Assembly: GCF_947488565.1 (NCBI RefSeq)
Contig: NZ_CANKZC010000001.1
Span: 62,001-126,000 of the forward strand
DNA length: 64,000 bases
DNA from: an uncultured Psychrobacter sp.
GTDB lineage: Bacteria > Pseudomonadota > Gammaproteobacteria > Pseudomonadales > Moraxellaceae
Direction of reading: 5' to 3'
This document shows positions 8,170 to 17,030 of the stretch, piece after piece. Within the stretch, counting starts at the first letter, position 1, and each line of letters starts with the position of its first letter. The notes below the pieces were generated by a model, which saw only the letters and a list, made by a program, of their open reading frames with translations, made no database searches and was not told where the DNA came from. Made by a program: the position numbers and the translations under genes.

Positions 8170-9504
8170 CTAAGCTTTGGTATTGTCATGTATTACTTCT
8201 TCATCATCGTTAAGCTTCATACCTAAGCGCTCCACTCGCCTATCCATCATTTGACGAGCCAACGCCTGCATGTCTTCGACACGATCTATCTCATCGACGA
8301 TCTCAAGACCTAAGAGAGTCTCAAAGACATCTTCTAATGTCACCAGACCTTTGACTTCACCATATTCACCTACCGTGATAGCGATATGAATACGATTTTT
8401 TAGCATCAACTCTAATAAATCAAACAACTTCATTTTTGAAAATACAAAGGTAATTTCTCGTTCAAATTGCGTCAAAGGTTTATGCATCGCATGATTGACT
8501 TTTGCCAACAGCATATCCGTTTTTAGGACGAAACCGGTAATGTTATCCAAATCGCCATCATAAATAGGTAGGCGCGAAAACGTCAGTTTTGGACGATCAA
8601 CCAATACTTCAGCAACCGTTTTATTCTGTTCAAACGCAAGCATGACTGAGCGCGGTGTCATAATATCTTCGACTTTAATGGCGCCAAAAGCGAGCAAGTT
8701 ACGAATAATACGTGACTCTAACGGATCAATCTGGCCAGATTCTTCCCCTATACTGGCAAGCGCAGCAAACTCACGGCGGCTAAAAACATGTGTCTCTTTA
8801 CTGCGCACCAGTAATTTTGTCAAACGCTCTGAAAACCAAATCAGAGGATAGAGTATAAGAATAATACCGCGTACAAAGTAAGCTACTATGCCGCTTAGCT
8901 GACGCCAATAAACCGTTCCTAACGTTTTTGGAATAATTTCAGATAAGAACAAAATCGCCAAAGTCATGATTGCAGAAAATAGACCAAACCATGCGCTGCC
9001 AAAGACGATCGTTGCCTGTGCACCAGCACCAATCGAACCTAGCGTATGGGCAACCGTATTCAATGTCAAAATAGCCGCTAAAGACTGATCAATATTGTCA
9101 ATCTTTAAACGTCTTAACATGTTTGCTTTGTTAGGATTGCTTTCTTCGACATCAGCGATATACGAAGGGGTCATACTGAGTAATGCGGACTCTGCTAAAG
9201 AACAAATAAACGATATACCAATAGCGATAGCAACAAAAAGTATAAGTAGGACAATACTGGTCGCCGTTGGTGCCGCTGATGCTGGGGTTTCAGCAGCTTG
9301 TGATAAAGCCGCCTGTGCTGAATGAGGTAAAACAATCATAAATGCAGTCATCAATACTGATAGACCAAATACTACCTTTGTACTAGGACGAGAATAACGC
9401 GTCGTCGGGGGAGGTTCAGCAGGCGCTTCTTTACGATGAGCGCGTGGACAACATAGACGAGGTGTAAACGAAAAAATGGTGAACAAGTTAGGTAACCTAA
9501 ACAA
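8170..9504 (-). CDS. CNNM/CorC-type membrane protein (DUF21 plus CBS domains)
   Basis: A 444-residue frame. A DUF21/CNNM transmembrane domain lies at about 82-235 (CSLAESALLSMTP, AILFLSEIIPKTLG), followed by a CBS pair at about 275-405 (EDIMTPRS, VTLEDVFETLLG). Such proteins are linked to Mg2+ (and Co2+) export or magnesium homeostasis. The usual C-terminal CorC_HlyC domain is missing. The start is uncertain: the frame opens with TTG at 9504, a second TTG at 9486 has a better placed AGG, and the first ATG is at 9351. An extra hydrophobic segment ending in SAQA (residues 44-65) looks like a signal peptide, which is unusual for the family and argues for a start upstream of the ATG. Confidence 0.8.
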   Translation of the reverse strand: MFRLPNLFTIFSFTPRLCCPRAHRKEAPAEPPPTTRYSRPSTKVVFGLSVLMTAFMIVLPHSAQAALSQAAETPASAAPTATSIVLLILFVAIAIGISFICSLAESALLSMTPSYIADVEESNPNKANMLRRLKIDNIDQSLAAILTLNTVAHTLGSIGAGAQATIVFGSAWFGLFSAIMTLAILFLSEIIPKTLGTVYWRQLSGIVAYFVRGIILILYPLIWFSERLTKLLVRSKETHVFSRREFAALASIGEESGQIDPLESRIIRNLLAFGAIKVEDIMTPRSVMLAFEQNKTVAEVLVDRPKLTFSRLPIYDGDLDNITGFVLKTDMLLAKVNHAMHKPLTQFEREITFVFSKMKLFDLLELMLKNRIHIAITVGEYGEVKGLVTLEDVFETLLGLEIVDEIDRVEDMQALARQMMDRRVERLGMKLNDDEEVIHDNTKA

Positions 9505-10028
9505 TGAAAAAAGAATGGAAAAGGATAAAATACAATGAGCTTTATTGCTAGTAAATACAGTGACTGCTCGCGTTTAACTCACAATGAACAAAGCCTAACG
9601 AATACAACAGCTCTGTATAATAAGAACGACAAATCCGCGACTCCTTACGCTAACAGACGATACAATCAATCATTTGATAGTAGCACTGATGCTTATATTT
9701 AACAATTAAATGTCGTGCTATCTACCTGTCCAAAAAACACCCTATTTTAAATAAAAAACATAGTAATAAAATTGTATGAGCAATGCTCTTATTGGTGGTG
9801 TCAAATTGACACAAATTCAATATCTACTGACTTAGTATATTTCAATATATCGTCATTTTATTTTAGTTAGTTACTGCCCAAAGGGATTGTCGCACTAGAT
9901 ATCGGCTGCTAGTATGCCAGTACATTAAGGAAAATACCCTCATCCCATGATTAACAGTTACCAAGATTGGGATTTTTTGTTACTATGCGTTTAATTTTAT
10001 CGTTCCCTATGACTTATTGAGAGAAATT
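9505..10028. other. Divergent intergenic region upstream of yajC
   Basis: About 520 bp of AT-rich DNA between the divergent CNNM-like gene and yajC. No credible small gene was seen. It contains one near-perfect short palindrome (9798-9812). Genes often found just upstream of yajC in Gammaproteobacteria (queA, tgt) are not here. Confidence 0.5.
9798..9812. promoter_or_regulatory. 15-bp palindrome, possible operator
   Basis: GTGTCAA and TTGACAC flank a single central A, giving a symmetric site about 215 bp upstream of yajC. Its size and symmetry suit a dimeric regulator, but no family can be named and chance occurrence is possible. Confidence 0.25.
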
Positions 10029-10361
10029 ATGAGCTTATTTATTCAAGCTGCCCATGCTGCTGCTCCTGAAGCCGCAGGCGGCGCATCACTGTTTGGTCAA
10101 ATTCTATTGCCAGTAGCTTTTTTTGCAATTTTTTACTTTTTGGTCATTCGTCCTCAATCGAAGCGTACCAAAGAGCATCGTGCTATGGTAAATGCTTTAA
10201 CTGTTGGCAGCGAAGTGATTTTCGCTGGTGGACTTATGGGCCGCATCAAAAGCCTTGAAGGCGACTACGCTATTATTAGCTTAAACAACAATACTGACAT
10301 TAAAGTACAGCGAGCTTCTGTTATCTCAGTATTACCTGCAGGCACCATAGAAAGTGTATAA
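10029..10361 (+). CDS. yajC: Sec translocon accessory protein YajC
   Basis: A 110-residue single-pass inner-membrane protein. After a short periplasmic start rich in Ala comes one membrane helix (about residues 25-42, FGQILLPVAFFAIFYFLVI) ending in the family hallmark RPQ, then a cytoplasmic domain with VGSEVIFAGGLMGRI. YajC associates with SecD-SecF and SecYEG. I chose the ATG at 10029, which has GAGA just upstream, over the in-frame TTG at 10017. A hairpin with a short T-run follows, so yajC may be transcribed apart from secD. Confidence 0.93.
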   Translation: MSLFIQAAHAAAPEAAGGASLFGQILLPVAFFAIFYFLVIRPQSKRTKEHRAMVNALTVGSEVIFAGGLMGRIKSLEGDYAIISLNNNTDIKVQRASVISVLPAGTIESV

Positions 10362-10438
10362 ATAGCGAGCATATAAATATTGATGATGGATCATCGCGTT
10401 TAGCATTTATCATTATGGCCTTGACTCATACATCGATA

Positions 10439-10470
10439 AAAATGACCGTTGATACTCTACGGTCATTTTC
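10439..10470 (+). terminator. Probable terminator of yajC
   Basis: An 11-bp perfect stem (10439-10449 with 10459-10469) and 9-base loop. The T-run is only four bases, so termination may be partial. Confidence 0.6.
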
Positions 10471-10582
10471 TGCTACTAGACTGCCAAATTAATGACACAT
10501 TGATTCCTCGTTAGTTCCTAGGTTAATCCGTTGCCCTTTAATTAGTCGATTCACTGTAGCAAACTTACCTTTTATCTGCGTA

Positions 10583-10612
10583 TTGCGGCTCAAAAGTTAG
10601 TCGTTCTATAAT
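10583..10612 (+). promoter_or_regulatory. Possible sigma-70 promoter of secDF
   Basis: A perfect TATAAT at 10607-10612 with TTGCGG 18 bases upstream (10583-10588). It is about 150 bp before the secD start and after the yajC hairpin. Confidence 0.4.
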
Positions 10613-10760
10613 GCTTAGCGTTCTATTATTATAGCGGATGCTTGCAATGATGAATGATGCTTCATACTGATTATGATTATTGTTCATGATAACTGTAAAC
10701 ACTCCATCTGCTAATCTGTGGCCTGCATCGCCAGTATCTTATCAACTTAAAGAAGTGATT

Positions 10761-12638
10761 ATGCAATATCCCGCTTGGAAGTACCTACTTATCACCGTCG
10801 TACTGATCATCGCTGGTCTGTACGCTGCACCCAACCTCTACCCTGATGAGCCTGCTGTGCAGATTACCAGTGCTGCAGCAGGTACACAGCTATCTGAAGG
10901 TATTTTGACTCAGTCAGAGAGCCTGTTAGAAGAAGCTGGCGTAAGCCACCATGATGGCACTTTTGAGGGCAACAGCGCCCTGGTACGCTTAGACAATCCA
11001 GATGCTCAGCTCAAAGCACAAGAGGTCCTCAAAAAGAACCTTAGTGACGATTATGTGGTTGCGCTCAACTTAGCGCAGACAACGCCGCAGTGGCTACGTG
11101 ATATTGGTGCAAAACCGATGAAGCTTGGCTTGGATTTGCGCGGTGGGGTACGTTTTGTTCTAGAAGTTGATATGGACAAGGCTCTAGAGCAGCGTCTGAC
11201 CAGTGCCAGTCGTGATGTTCGCCGTGAGCTACGTGCTGAGCGTATTGCAGTTAAGGGCATTAAGTCTGAGTCACAAGGTATTGTATTACATTTCGCTGAT
11301 ACAGATACCCGTAACCGTGCACAGAATATTCTTCAAGGCTCGATGGGCAATAACTTTACTTTACAGTCCTCTATTGATGATCAAGGTCCGGCGCTCATCA
11401 TGGCTTATAATGATGCGACATTGGATGAGATCAACAGTTATGCGGTCAATCAAAACTTAACCACCCTACGTAATCGTATTGCTGAGCTTGGTGTTACTGA
11501 AGCCTTAGTACAGTCTCAGGGTGCTAGCCGTATCGTCGTCGAATTACCTGGCGTACAAGACACCGCGGAAGCCAAACGTGTACTTGGACGTACTGCAAAC
11601 CTCGAGTTCCGTCTGGTTGCCAAAGACAGCGAAAACTTTATGGGTGGTATTCCTCCTGCTGGTACCGAAGCCTTTCCATTTCAGACACTTGACGGTCCAC
11701 CTGTACTCTTAGAGCGTCAAGCCATCGTCACTGGTGACAAAGTTACCAATGCCCAAACCAGTCTTGATGAAAGTGGCCGTCCTGAGGTCAATATTACCTT
11801 GGACAGCGCGGGCGGCAAGCTTATGCAAAATGCAACCCGTACCGCTGTTGGCGATCAAATGGCGGTATTGTTTATCGAAAATAAACAAAGAATTACATAT
11901 GAAGAAGACCCAGCTACAGGGGAATCTGTTGAAGTGCGTACCCCTTACGCTGAGACCAAGGTCATCAACCGCGCTAATATTCAAGCAGTACTAGGCTCAT
12001 CGTTCCGTATTACTGGACTAGACAGCAATGCTGAAGCGGCTGAGCTTGCTCTATTACTACGCTCAGGCGCACTTGCAGCCCCAATGTATTTTGTTGAAGA
12101 ACGGACCATTGGGCCGTCACTAGGACAAGAAAACATTGCTAAAGGTCTGTTTTCAACTCAGATTGGTTACTTACTAGTCTTTGTCTTTATGATTATTTTT
12201 TATCGCCTGTTTGGGGTCATTGCCAATGTAGCATTGGCAGTAAACGTCATTATCATTATTGCGATTATGTCGATCTTAGGCTCATCGCTTACTCTACCTG
12301 GGATTGCTGGTGTGGTCTTGACCATTGGTATGGCAGTAGATGCCAACGTACTCATCTTTGAGCGTATCCGAGAGGAGCTGGCAAACGGAGTGCGGCCAAA
12401 ATCTGCAATCGTGGCAGGCTTTGATCGTGCTTTTAGTAGTATTTTTGATGCCAACATCACCACATTATTGGTCGCGTTTATCTTATTTGCGATTGGTACT
12501 GGTCCGATTAAAGGCTTTGCGATCACCTTAGCTATTGGTATTGTCAGTTCGCTATTTACCGCGATTTTGGTAACGCGTGCACTGGTACAAATTGCTTATG
12601 GTAAGCGTAAATCTATCAAACGTTTGAGTATCGGCTAG
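10761..12638 (+). CDS. secD: Protein translocase subunit SecD
   Basis: A 625-residue inner-membrane protein: one N-terminal helix (about 6-25), a large periplasmic domain with the P1 motif (GLDLRGGVRFVLEVD), and five C-terminal helices with the SecD signature AVDANVLIFERIREE. With SecF it uses the proton motive force to help pull exported proteins out of SecYEG on the periplasmic side. The ATG at 10761 was chosen because it has AAGAAG upstream and begins just before the first helix; the longer frame adds a piece without such support. The secF gene follows after 9 bp. Confidence 0.96.
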   Translation: MQYPAWKYLLITVVLIIAGLYAAPNLYPDEPAVQITSAAAGTQLSEGILTQSESLLEEAGVSHHDGTFEGNSALVRLDNPDAQLKAQEVLKKNLSDDYVVALNLAQTTPQWLRDIGAKPMKLGLDLRGGVRFVLEVDMDKALEQRLTSASRDVRRELRAERIAVKGIKSESQGIVLHFADTDTRNRAQNILQGSMGNNFTLQSSIDDQGPALIMAYNDATLDEINSYAVNQNLTTLRNRIAELGVTEALVQSQGASRIVVELPGVQDTAEAKRVLGRTANLEFRLVAKDSENFMGGIPPAGTEAFPFQTLDGPPVLLERQAIVTGDKVTNAQTSLDESGRPEVNITLDSAGGKLMQNATRTAVGDQMAVLFIENKQRITYEEDPATGESVEVRTPYAETKVINRANIQAVLGSSFRITGLDSNAEAAELALLLRSGALAAPMYFVEERTIGPSLGQENIAKGLFSTQIGYLLVFVFMIIFYRLFGVIANVALAVNVIIIIAIMSILGSSLTLPGIAGVVLTIGMAVDANVLIFERIREELANGVRPKSAIVAGFDRAFSSIFDANITTLLVAFILFAIGTGPIKGFAITLAIGIVSSLFTAILVTRALVQIAYGKRKSIKRLSIG

Positions 12639-12647
12639 GAGAATAAC

Positions 12648-13925
12648 ATGGCGATTGAACAAAATAACAATCCTGAGAATAATACGCCGACGTCTAGTAG
12701 CTCAGGCGGCGCAGGTAACAACCCTAATGATAACCAGAAGCGTCGTCGCCGTAATAAGCCTCGCCGTGATGGTAAAGGTAGCAATGCTAAAGCCAATAAT
12801 CCTACGACGGCAAAAGCTGGCAAAGGTAAGTCTCATGGGACTAACAAAAGCTCAAAAAATGAGCAAGCATTGGCGACTCAAGCAGACAATGCTGCTATCG
12901 ATAACGATCATAACCAAATAATCGATAGCGCTGCTGATGACGCTGCTGCAAAAGAAGGCGGTATCAAGGCAGTTGGTAATCAGCGTATTATTCCGTTTAT
13001 GAAGATAGAAAAGCCTATGGCAATTTTGTCTTTATTCATGGTCATTGCTAGTATTATTGCGATTGCGGTCAATGGTCTTAATCTTGGTTTGGACTTTACT
13101 GGTGGGGTCTCAGCAGATGTACGTTATGAGCAACCCGCTGAGCAGATTGAAGTCGTACAAGCATTGGCGGATAATGGTTTTGATGATGCTGTCGTACAGT
13201 ATCTAGGCACGCGTCAAGAGCTACTTGTACGCTTGCCACCACAATCTGACAATATTGACGGTCTAAGCGCCAGCTTAACTCAAGCTTTAGCGTTACCCAA
13301 TAACGCTGCTGATATTAGTAACGTTAACATTATCGGCAGTCAAGTCGGTAACGAGGTCTATTTAAACTCAGTTATGGCGTTAGTGCTGGCGCTGGTTTGT
13401 ATGCTTGGATATGTCGCTCTACGTTTCCAGTTTAAGCTGTCACTTGGCGCAGTCATGTCGTTGTTTCATGATGCTGTCGTTACTATCGGTGTCTTTGCAT
13501 TATTTGGTTTCCCCTTTGATTTGACCGTTTTGGCAGCCATATTGGCGCTGATTGGTTATTCGTTAAACGATACGATTGTCGTCTACGACCGTATTCGTGA
13601 GAACTTCCGCCGTGTCCGCGGGATTAGTCCCAGTCAGACGGTTGATTTGTCATTAACAGAAACGCTGCGCCGTACCATTATGACCATTTCAACAGTACTA
13701 TTAGTTGTATTAGCCATGATGTTCTTAGGCGGTGACGGGCTATATTGGTTCTCAGTAGCACTATTCATTGGTCTGCTTGCTGGTACTTATTCGTCAACCT
13801 ATATTGCAAGCTCTATCCCTCTTAGAATGGGTCTATCACGAGATGACTTCGTTGTAAAAGTGAAGCCTGAATTTGAAGAAGAGATTGTGACTTTCAATGA
13901 TCCAAAGATGTTTGAACAAGACTAA
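12648..13925 (+). CDS. secF: Protein translocase subunit SecF with long hydrophilic N-terminal tail
   Basis: A 425-residue SecF. The canonical part starts near residue 113: first helix at about 123-143, then DFTGGVSADV in the periplasmic domain, and IGYSLNDTIVVYDRIREN in the helical bundle. SecF is usually about 300-325 residues. The extra 112 residues are Asn/Ser/Gly/Lys/Arg-rich with a cluster KRRRRNKPRR at 31-40, followed by an acidic part; they should lie in the cytoplasm. AGGAG lies seven bases before the ATG, 9 bp after secD, so the long form is probably the one translated. A strong terminator follows. The tail might touch ribosomes, RNA or lipids; that is speculation. Confidence 0.95.
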   Translation: MAIEQNNNPENNTPTSSSSGGAGNNPNDNQKRRRRNKPRRDGKGSNAKANNPTTAKAGKGKSHGTNKSSKNEQALATQADNAAIDNDHNQIIDSAADDAAAKEGGIKAVGNQRIIPFMKIEKPMAILSLFMVIASIIAIAVNGLNLGLDFTGGVSADVRYEQPAEQIEVVQALADNGFDDAVVQYLGTRQELLVRLPPQSDNIDGLSASLTQALALPNNAADISNVNIIGSQVGNEVYLNSVMALVLALVCMLGYVALRFQFKLSLGAVMSLFHDAVVTIGVFALFGFPFDLTVLAAILALIGYSLNDTIVVYDRIRENFRRVRGISPSQTVDLSLTETLRRTIMTISTVLLVVLAMMFLGGDGLYWFSVALFIGLLAGTYSSTYIASSIPLRMGLSRDDFVVKVKPEFEEEIVTFNDPKMFEQD

Positions 13926-14011
13926 TGGTAAACACCTATTTTGATAGCATTGGCTTCAATAACGGTGTTTAATAATAGTAGTATTGACTAAGAGACGACT
14001 AAAAAATCGAG

Positions 14012-14044
14012 TAAAAGCACCTAATCGTTAGGTGCTTTTATCTT
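14012..14044 (+). terminator. Intrinsic terminator of secDF
   Basis: A perfect 13-bp stem (14012-14024 with 14028-14040) around a 3-base loop, followed by TCTTTA. It closes the secD-secF unit. Confidence 0.88.
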
Positions 14045-14152
14045 TATATAATATATAACCACCAAATATATTTAGTAGTACAAGCTCATCCCGCAGCCAT
14101 GTAGTAAACGGGCGGGTATTATTAGCTGTGTTTACGCAGAAGTGATTATCTT

Positions 14153-15553
14153 ATGCCAACGTCTACCCCATCAACAGTCACGTCGCCTATTGACACACGC
14201 TACAGACGTATTGTCGCGATTGCCGTTCCAGTTTTATTAGCCAATCTAGCCATGCCGCTCCAAAGTGTGATTGATACCGCCATCGTCGGCAATATGAATG
14301 ATGCCGCAAAGCTTGCAGGCATGGGCCTGGCAATACAGCTTTTATCCCTACTGCTTGTTAGCTTTAACTTTTTACAATATGCATCTTCTGGTTTATCTGC
14401 ACAGGCATTGGGGCAACTTTCAGATAGTAGCAACTCTATAAACTCGCAGCAAAAAGCATCGCCACTGCTATCTATTTTGCAGCGTGCGCTCTTATTAGCC
14501 GTTGTCATTGGTTTGGTGTTACTACTAGCGAAGCCTTGGCTCATAAGCTTTGGCTTGCAAGCGTTGTCTGCCAATCCTGATAGTGGCGCTGCTGCCAAAA
14601 TTTATTTAGATGTACGCTTTTGGGGAGTCATTGCTGAGCTGATGAACTTCGCTTTTATTGGCTGGTTTGCAGGTCAAGGCAAAACGCGCTATATGCTCTA
14701 TCAGCAAGGCTTTATTGCTGTATTTAATATTATTTTGACGCTGTTCTTTGTTTACGGTATGCAGTTGGGAATAGCTGGCGTTGCGTTAGGGACTACCATT
14801 GCATTTTGGTCAGGGGTTGTATTGGCCTTGTGGCTTAGTCGCCGACATTTACAATTGACTTGGCCTACTTTCTTTCAAGTGGACCCGCAGCATTTTACTA
14901 AAGATAAAATGCTTAGGCTATTTTCTTTGAATAAAGATATTTTTATTCGCACGCTTATTTTAACAGTGAGCTTTGCATGGATTACTCGCCTCTCTGCTCA
15001 AAGCGGCGATTTAGTATTGGCTGCTAACGCAATATTGTTGCAAGTATTGAGCATCTCAGCCTTTGCGCTTGATGGCGTAGCAGTGTCAGCTGAGACTTTA
15101 AGTGGACAAGCAGCGGGACGTCGTGACTGGTCGCGCTTTCGTGTTATTGTCAAGCGTACAGGCATCGTCAGCTACGCTCTTGCTTTACTATTAAGTACGA
15201 TTTGGTGGCTTGCCATGCCAACTTATTTAGATTTAATGACCAATATTGAAACGGTCTTTACCTTAACGAATAGTTATCAAGGTTATGCCATACTGCTCCC
15301 ACTCGTTGGTGTGGGCGCTTATTGGCTTGATGGTATATTTTTTGGTTTGACAGCAGGACATGTCATTCGCAATGCCGCCTTGATACTGGCTATCATATTT
15401 TTTCCTCTTAGCTGGCTACTTTATCAGCAGTGGGACATGACTGGTATTTGGCTTAGTGTATGGTGTCTATTGTTATTGCGCATGCTAATTCTTAGTGGTT
15501 TTTTGTACTATGCGCATAGAACTGGCAGTTATGAAGAATTACAACCAATTTAA
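14153..15553 (+). CDS. MATE family efflux transporter (DinF-like)
   Basis: A 466-residue polytopic membrane protein with about 12 helices and two similar halves. The first half begins with the MATE pattern PVLLANLAMPLQSVIDTAIVGNM, and the second half shows ALDGVAVSAETLSGQAAG near its start. MATE carriers export cationic or toxic compounds in exchange for Na+ or H+. The overall pattern fits the DinF branch best. The ribosome site is weak. It stands alone, about 230 bp after secF and 130 bp before azlC. The substrate cannot be read from the sequence. Confidence 0.88.
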   Translation: MPTSTPSTVTSPIDTRYRRIVAIAVPVLLANLAMPLQSVIDTAIVGNMNDAAKLAGMGLAIQLLSLLLVSFNFLQYASSGLSAQALGQLSDSSNSINSQQKASPLLSILQRALLLAVVIGLVLLLAKPWLISFGLQALSANPDSGAAAKIYLDVRFWGVIAELMNFAFIGWFAGQGKTRYMLYQQGFIAVFNIILTLFFVYGMQLGIAGVALGTTIAFWSGVVLALWLSRRHLQLTWPTFFQVDPQHFTKDKMLRLFSLNKDIFIRTLILTVSFAWITRLSAQSGDLVLAANAILLQVLSISAFALDGVAVSAETLSGQAAGRRDWSRFRVIVKRTGIVSYALALLLSTIWWLAMPTYLDLMTNIETVFTLTNSYQGYAILLPLVGVGAYWLDGIFFGLTAGHVIRNAALILAIIFFPLSWLLYQQWDMTGIWLSVWCLLLLRMLILSGFLYYAHRTGSYEELQPI

Positions 15554-15680
15554 TGAGTTATTAAATATACTTTCAACCATATTATAAACGCATATAATAA
15601 AAAGCATTGTTTACAAACCATCATGTCTATAAATCAATATTTCGACCAACCCGTTAAGCTTGACCATCTTAGGATATCTT

Positions 15681-16400
15681 GTGAATACTTATTCTGAACA
15701 ACAGCAAAAATCCGCTTATCAATGGGCTGAAGGCTTTAAAAAAAGCATTCCAGTCGCTATGGGCTATCTACCTGCAGGTATCGCTTTTGGCGTCTTGGCA
15801 CAAATCGCCGGTGTGCCTATATGGGCAACGATTATGCTCAGTATCGTACTGTATGCAGGGGCGGCTCAATACGCTTGTCTCCCCATGCTTAGTGCCGGCC
15901 TGCCCATAGGTAACATTGCGACAAATATCGCAGCCATCAACCTGCGTCACGTATTTTATGGGATGCCGCTGTTACAGTCTCTACCAAAAAACAAAATAGC
16001 CAAAACCTACTGTTTATTTGCGCTAACGGACGAAACATTTTCGGTGATGACCAGCTTACCACATGAGATACGGCGTGCGATTATATTACCCATCAGTTTG
16101 TTTAACCAAAGCTGGTGGGTATTGGCAAGCGCTGTTGGGGTAATGATCGGCAGCACTCTTGGTGACTTGGTGCCGCATTTGGATTTTGCGTTGGTTTGTT
16201 TGTTTGCAATCTTAGCTTACGAGCAATTTCAAAGTATTAAACGCTACTTCCCTATTGGCATCGCAGTCGTTGCTTTGACTATTGCCTCGTTATTCACCAG
16301 CAATTGGTTACTTCTGGTAGCGATTACCATCTGTATGCTCATGATTTTGGCACGTGGTTTTTGGGTACAACATAAAGTGACGGGAGAGAACGATGAATAG
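15681..16400 (+). CDS. azlC: Branched-chain amino acid exporter, large subunit AzlC
   Basis: A 239-residue membrane protein of the AzlC family: GYLPAGIAFGVLAQIAG, then AGAAQYACLPML and NLRHVFYGM, all typical. It works with AzlD as a two-part exporter (YgaZH/BrnFE type) for valine, leucine, isoleucine or methionine. I chose a GTG start at 15681 because AGGA lies eight bases upstream; an in-frame TTG at 15660 is the alternative. The end overlaps azlD by 8 bp, so the two are translationally coupled. Confidence 0.9.
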   Translation: MNTYSEQQQKSAYQWAEGFKKSIPVAMGYLPAGIAFGVLAQIAGVPIWATIMLSIVLYAGAAQYACLPMLSAGLPIGNIATNIAAINLRHVFYGMPLLQSLPKNKIAKTYCLFALTDETFSVMTSLPHEIRRAIILPISLFNQSWWVLASAVGVMIGSTLGDLVPHLDFALVCLFAILAYEQFQSIKRYFPIGIAVVALTIASLFTSNWLLLVAITICMLMILARGFWVQHKVTGENDE

Positions 16401-16752
16401 TAGCTATTTGATTGCAGCCACTTTCGCGATGGCTGGAGTTACCTTTATTACTCGTGCTATTCCAGCATTAATACCAAAAAAGCTTCTTGATACGCCTTGG
16501 CTACATCGACTCAATGAGAGCTTACCGCTATCTGTCATGGTCTTATTGATTTTGACCAGTCTCTCCTATCAAAACTTGTCTGTTAGCACTGGGCTAAATA
16601 GCGCTGAGGTGCAATTATTACTTGCTCAAATTGGCGCATTGTTACTAGTACTAATCATCTATCATATTAGCCGTCAGTTATTAATAAGTATGGTCGTGGG
16701 TATTGCAGCGATTAATGGCCTACTTTGGATGTTAACCAACGTTTTGGGTTGA
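16393..16752 (+). CDS. azlD: Branched-chain amino acid exporter, small subunit AzlD
   Basis: A 119-residue protein with four predicted helices and the AzlD family pattern (TFITRAIPALIPKKLL near the start). It is the small partner of AzlC and starts inside the azlC gene, 8 bp before its stop, with GGGAGAG upstream. The substrate range is inferred from the family only. Confidence 0.9.
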   Translation: MNSSYLIAATFAMAGVTFITRAIPALIPKKLLDTPWLHRLNESLPLSVMVLLILTSLSYQNLSVSTGLNSAEVQLLLAQIGALLLVLIIYHISRQLLISMVVGIAAINGLLWMLTNVLG

Positions 16753-16803
16753 TCATGTTTATAAGTTGATAGATTATTACCTAATACTTAGTAGATAAAA
16801 ATA

Positions 16804-16845
16804 ATAAAAAAGGCTGAATTCAATTAAGAATCCAGCCTTTCATTT
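16804..16845. terminator. Intrinsic terminator between azlD and purF
   Basis: Arms 16809-16816 and 16833-16840 pair perfectly, with four more inner pairs after one mismatch. An A-run before and T-rich sequence after make it usable in both directions between the convergent azlD and purF genes. Confidence 0.75.
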
Positions 16846-16860
16846 ATATAATACCTTTGA

Positions 16861-16967
16861 GTCATACTATAGTTAGTTCGCTATAAAAACGATACGGCGA
16901 GACTGGTATAAATTTTTTGCAGCCTCTGACAGCGTAGACACAGCAAGCAAGAAAAATTGATACCAGT
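16861..16967. repeat. Dispersed palindromic repeat, full copy (copy A)
   Basis: This block carries 16-bp terminal arms, 16902-16917 and 16952-16967, that match as an inverted repeat at 15 of 16 positions. The part from 16890 to 16966 aligns over most of its length with 41260-41335, and its left flank 16867-16895 matches 37615-37643 at 25 of 29 positions. It has no coding capacity. It behaves like a small non-autonomous or REP-like intergenic repeat; I recall similar sequences from Psychrobacter genomes but cannot check. Confidence 0.75.
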
Positions 16968-17030
16968 TACCCATTATGTTATAACGCATCGGTTTTATTC
17001 GTATCGTCTATACTGACTAAAAATGGTTAT

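Larger units (their letters stand above)
10362..10760. other. yajC-secD intergenic region
   Basis: About 400 bp that separates yajC from secD, longer than usual for these linked genes. It contains a terminator-like hairpin (10439-10470) and a plausible promoter (10583-10612). The secD frame can be extended upstream to 10680, but that part lacks a ribosome site and family similarity. Confidence 0.55.

Noticed and set aside
14200..14598. Antisense frame opposite the MATE gene
   Set aside because: A shadow of a well-supported membrane protein; composition mirrors it and no start signal is seen.
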